Positions 62,326 to 64,000 of a DNA stretch of 64,000 nt are shown piece by piece (position 1 is the first letter of the stretch; each line of letters starts with the position of its first letter). Origin of the DNA: Pirellulaceae bacterium (GTDB taxonomy: Bacteria; Planctomycetota; Planctomycetia; Pirellulales; Pirellulaceae); contig JAHBXT010000004.1 of the NCBI GenBank assembly GCA_019636385.1, forward strand, positions 62,001-126,000. The letters are read 5' to 3'. The position numbers were made by a program, and so were the translations under genes. A model generated the notes under the pieces. That model searched no databases, was not told the origin of the DNA, and worked only from the letters and a program-made list of their open reading frames with translations.

Positions 62326-63990
62326 TCACTTGCGTTGCCTGCCCTGCCCAGCCGCGTAACGCTGATTTTGATCGACCAGCAGTTCCATGGTTGGCAACGG
62401 CAGATCGCATGCCCAGTGAATTCCAGCCGACAGTAGCGTCTGAAATTGGACCTGATCAAAATCCGCTGGATGTCCCAAGGATGTATAAAACGATCTACCT
62501 CCGTCGGCCCTTACAAACGTCCATGCTACCGGTTGAGGCGGCTCGTTGGGCACTTGACCTGTCATCAGCAACATAGTTCCTGGGGCCAGTGGTGCTGTCT
62601 TGTACAGGGACCCACCGGGACGCATGGTCAGCGCTCCTCCCAGGGCCCGGACAATCGGATGCGCGGCAGCCGACTGGGCCAACGACAGTTCGGCCTGGAG
62701 ATCATTTCCGTAGTGATTGGTGTAATTACCACCCCAGACCTGAGTATCCAGTTCTGGCCAGTCTGCTAAGCCCGATTCGGGAGTTCCTCGACGCAGCGAA
62801 AATGCATGACTGGCCGTGCGAATGCCGATCATCGGCCGCCCCGACCGCACGAACTGTTTAATGAGCTGCAAATCGGCCTCGGGCAGCAGGCGGCGGCGAG
62901 CGCTGATCAACAGCACATCGGCAGTGCGCACATCGTCCAATGACACAATGCTATGACGCTTGGTCTCACTGCCATAGGCGATGGTGACTCGAAAGCTACC
63001 GCTGAGATGTCGCGCCGCAAATTCCGGCAGCGTGCGCTCGGTCTGGTACTCGTCGTCAGCAATCAGCATAGTCAATTGAGGTCGATGGTCCTTGGAAAAT
63101 CGAAATTCGTTGCCGCTTAGTATCTGTTGGCTAGAGATCGTTGGGCAAACCCAGCGCTCGATATGGCTGACCATGATGTCCGTACCCGTAAAATGATTTG
63201 CGTACGGCCACGATCGAGGATTGTACATGGTATCGGTTAAATCTCGCACCAACACGACGTTCAATCCAGCCGTCGCCAAACGCCGCAACCCAAATGGACG
63301 ACCAAGTACGCACATATTGGTATGCACTCCCACCAACATCACCTTGGTAACCTTGCGGCTGGCTAGAATGCTCCATACTTCAATGCCCGAATCGCTGATG
63401 AAGTCGCGCTGATCATCAATCTGTACGACATCTGTTTGGCTCAGCCAAGGCGCACGCGGATTGCGTCCCTGTTGACGCAATTGCTGGGCCCAGCTTATCA
63501 ATTCGGCCGGATCATCGTCTTCTCCACCATCGGACTGGTCCAGCGGATAGGCCGCCTGTTGTTCAGCCGGAATTTGATCGCACCAATCGGTTATGTCGGG
63601 TGGCAACGTGCCAGCTTGGGGAATTTGCATTGCCCGCAGACGAGCCGGATGATCGGCGTAGTGCTTCATGCATTCGCTGGGAGCATGGATGACCGTTGCC
63701 CCCTTCTCCCGTAGTGCCTTGACAAACGTATCGATTCTGGGTGCCAATTCGGCGACACGCCGCACAGCGTTGACACTGTGATGTGAATCCCACAGATCGC
63801 AAATAATTACCGCAGTTTGGCTCGCCTGCCACTGCTCGTTGCGCTCGAGCCGATGATACCTTCCCGACCCCTCCGATGTCGGCTGCTGATAGCGCAGCGC
63901 CAGCTGCAATGATTGTTCTCCTCTGCTCCAGCTCGTGGTGCTGCACCACAGTAACAGCCCGGCAATCACTGATCCGATTCGTTGCCACAT
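62326..63990 (-). CDS. Exported isochorismatase-like hydrolase fused to a ThuA-like domain
   Basis: The 554-residue protein has a signal peptide (SVIAGLLLWCSTTSWSRG), then a cysteine hydrolase of the isochorismatase fold (about 45-285) with Asp in AVIICDLWD and the catalytic Cys in GVHTNMCVLGRP. A ThuA-like class I amidotransferase-type fold follows (about 305-535), seen in ADVLLISARRRLLPEADLQL, RSGRPMIGIRTASHAF, VWGGNYTNHYG and GRSFYTSLGHPADF. ThuA-like domains are abundant in planctomycetes and linked to sugar use; the hydrolase domain suggests amide or nicotinamidase-type chemistry. How the two act together is not known. The ATG lies ten bases from the window edge, so its upstream signals cannot be seen. 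Confidence 0.87.
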   Translation of the reverse strand: MWQRIGSVIAGLLLWCSTTSWSRGEQSLQLALRYQQPTSEGSGRYHRLERNEQWQASQTAVIICDLWDSHHSVNAVRRVAELAPRIDTFVKALREKGATVIHAPSECMKHYADHPARLRAMQIPQAGTLPPDITDWCDQIPAEQQAAYPLDQSDGGEDDDPAELISWAQQLRQQGRNPRAPWLSQTDVVQIDDQRDFISDSGIEVWSILASRKVTKVMLVGVHTNMCVLGRPFGLRRLATAGLNVVLVRDLTDTMYNPRSWPYANHFTGTDIMVSHIERWVCPTISSQQILSGNEFRFSKDHRPQLTMLIADDEYQTERTLPEFAARHLSGSFRVTIAYGSETKRHSIVSLDDVRTADVLLISARRRLLPEADLQLIKQFVRSGRPMIGIRTASHAFSLRRGTPESGLADWPELDTQVWGGNYTNHYGNDLQAELSLAQSAAAHPIVRALGGALTMRPGGSLYKTAPLAPGTMLLMTGQVPNEPPQPVAWTFVRADGGRSFYTSLGHPADFDQVQFQTLLSAGIHWACDLPLPTMELLVDQNQRYAAGQGRQRK

Positions 63991-64000
63991 TTCTTTCGAT

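Noticed and set aside
1..64000. CRISPR arrays, tRNA or rRNA genes, toxin-antitoxin or restriction systems
   Set aside because: No regular repeat-spacer pattern, no tRNA-like cloverleaf with TTCGA arms and no matching protein families were noticed. A covariance-model scan would be needed to be certain about small RNAs.

Overview
The window looks like a chromosomal segment of a planctomycete, most likely of the Pirellulaceae. The evidence is a DUF1559 prepilin-like protein, a DUF1598-type secreted protein, a twin-arginine Gfo/Idh/MocA oxidoreductase, a cysteine hydrolase joined to a ThuA-like domain, an FHA-GAF-sigma54 regulator, several PDZ/trypsin-like secreted proteases and many signal-peptide proteins of unknown function. 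Base composition is moderate. No rRNA, tRNA, CRISPR array, prophage or recognisable defence system was found.

Layout. 1-6.3 kb: a truncated sodium:solute symporter, a secreted HtrA-like protease, an orphan HlyD-type adaptor and ApbE. 6.3-12.4 kb: mutY, an LRR-PDZ protein and an FHA/sigma54 regulator on the minus strand, then a divergent DUF1598-type protein. 12.4-19.7 kb: a palindrome cluster, an oxidoreductase, an S46 dipeptidyl peptidase, and a two-component pair whose regulator has an N-terminal excisionase-like helix-turn-helix. 20-30.8 kb: a GT39 glycosyltransferase, pyruvate dehydrogenase aceE-aceF, pepT, a thioredoxin-trypsin fusion and the DUF1559 protein. 31-38.6 kb: lnt, then an AT-richer accessory islet in which an intact IS3-family (IS407-like) element has split a secreted protein gene; next to it lie a decayed ISAs1-type element and an intact gene of the same build. 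38.6-49.5 kb: a Ski2-like helicase, a large TPR protein, smpB, an ABC exporter pair and a ComEC-type protein. 49.5-64 kb: a DUF808-hydrolase fusion, a second alpha/beta hydrolase, phosphofructokinase, an ECF-type sigma factor, purB, two membrane/hypothetical genes, moeA and the isochorismatase-ThuA fusion.

The best supported unusual result is the IS insertion. The element spans 33622-34922, has 38-39 nt imperfect terminal inverted repeats and is flanked by CCTG on both sides. Removing it with one copy of CCTG joins two open fragments into a continuous 354-codon frame with a signal peptide, close to the length of the paralogue at 36651. The transposase has a G_GGA_AAC slip site for a -1 shift and a second, probably inactivating, shift inside orfB. 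Other points of interest are the DUF808-hydrolase and thioredoxin-protease fusions, clustered palindromic/dispersed intergenic motifs, and a sigma-factor promoter that overlaps a neighbouring terminator and moves the likely start codon. I did not find a clear new multi-gene system.
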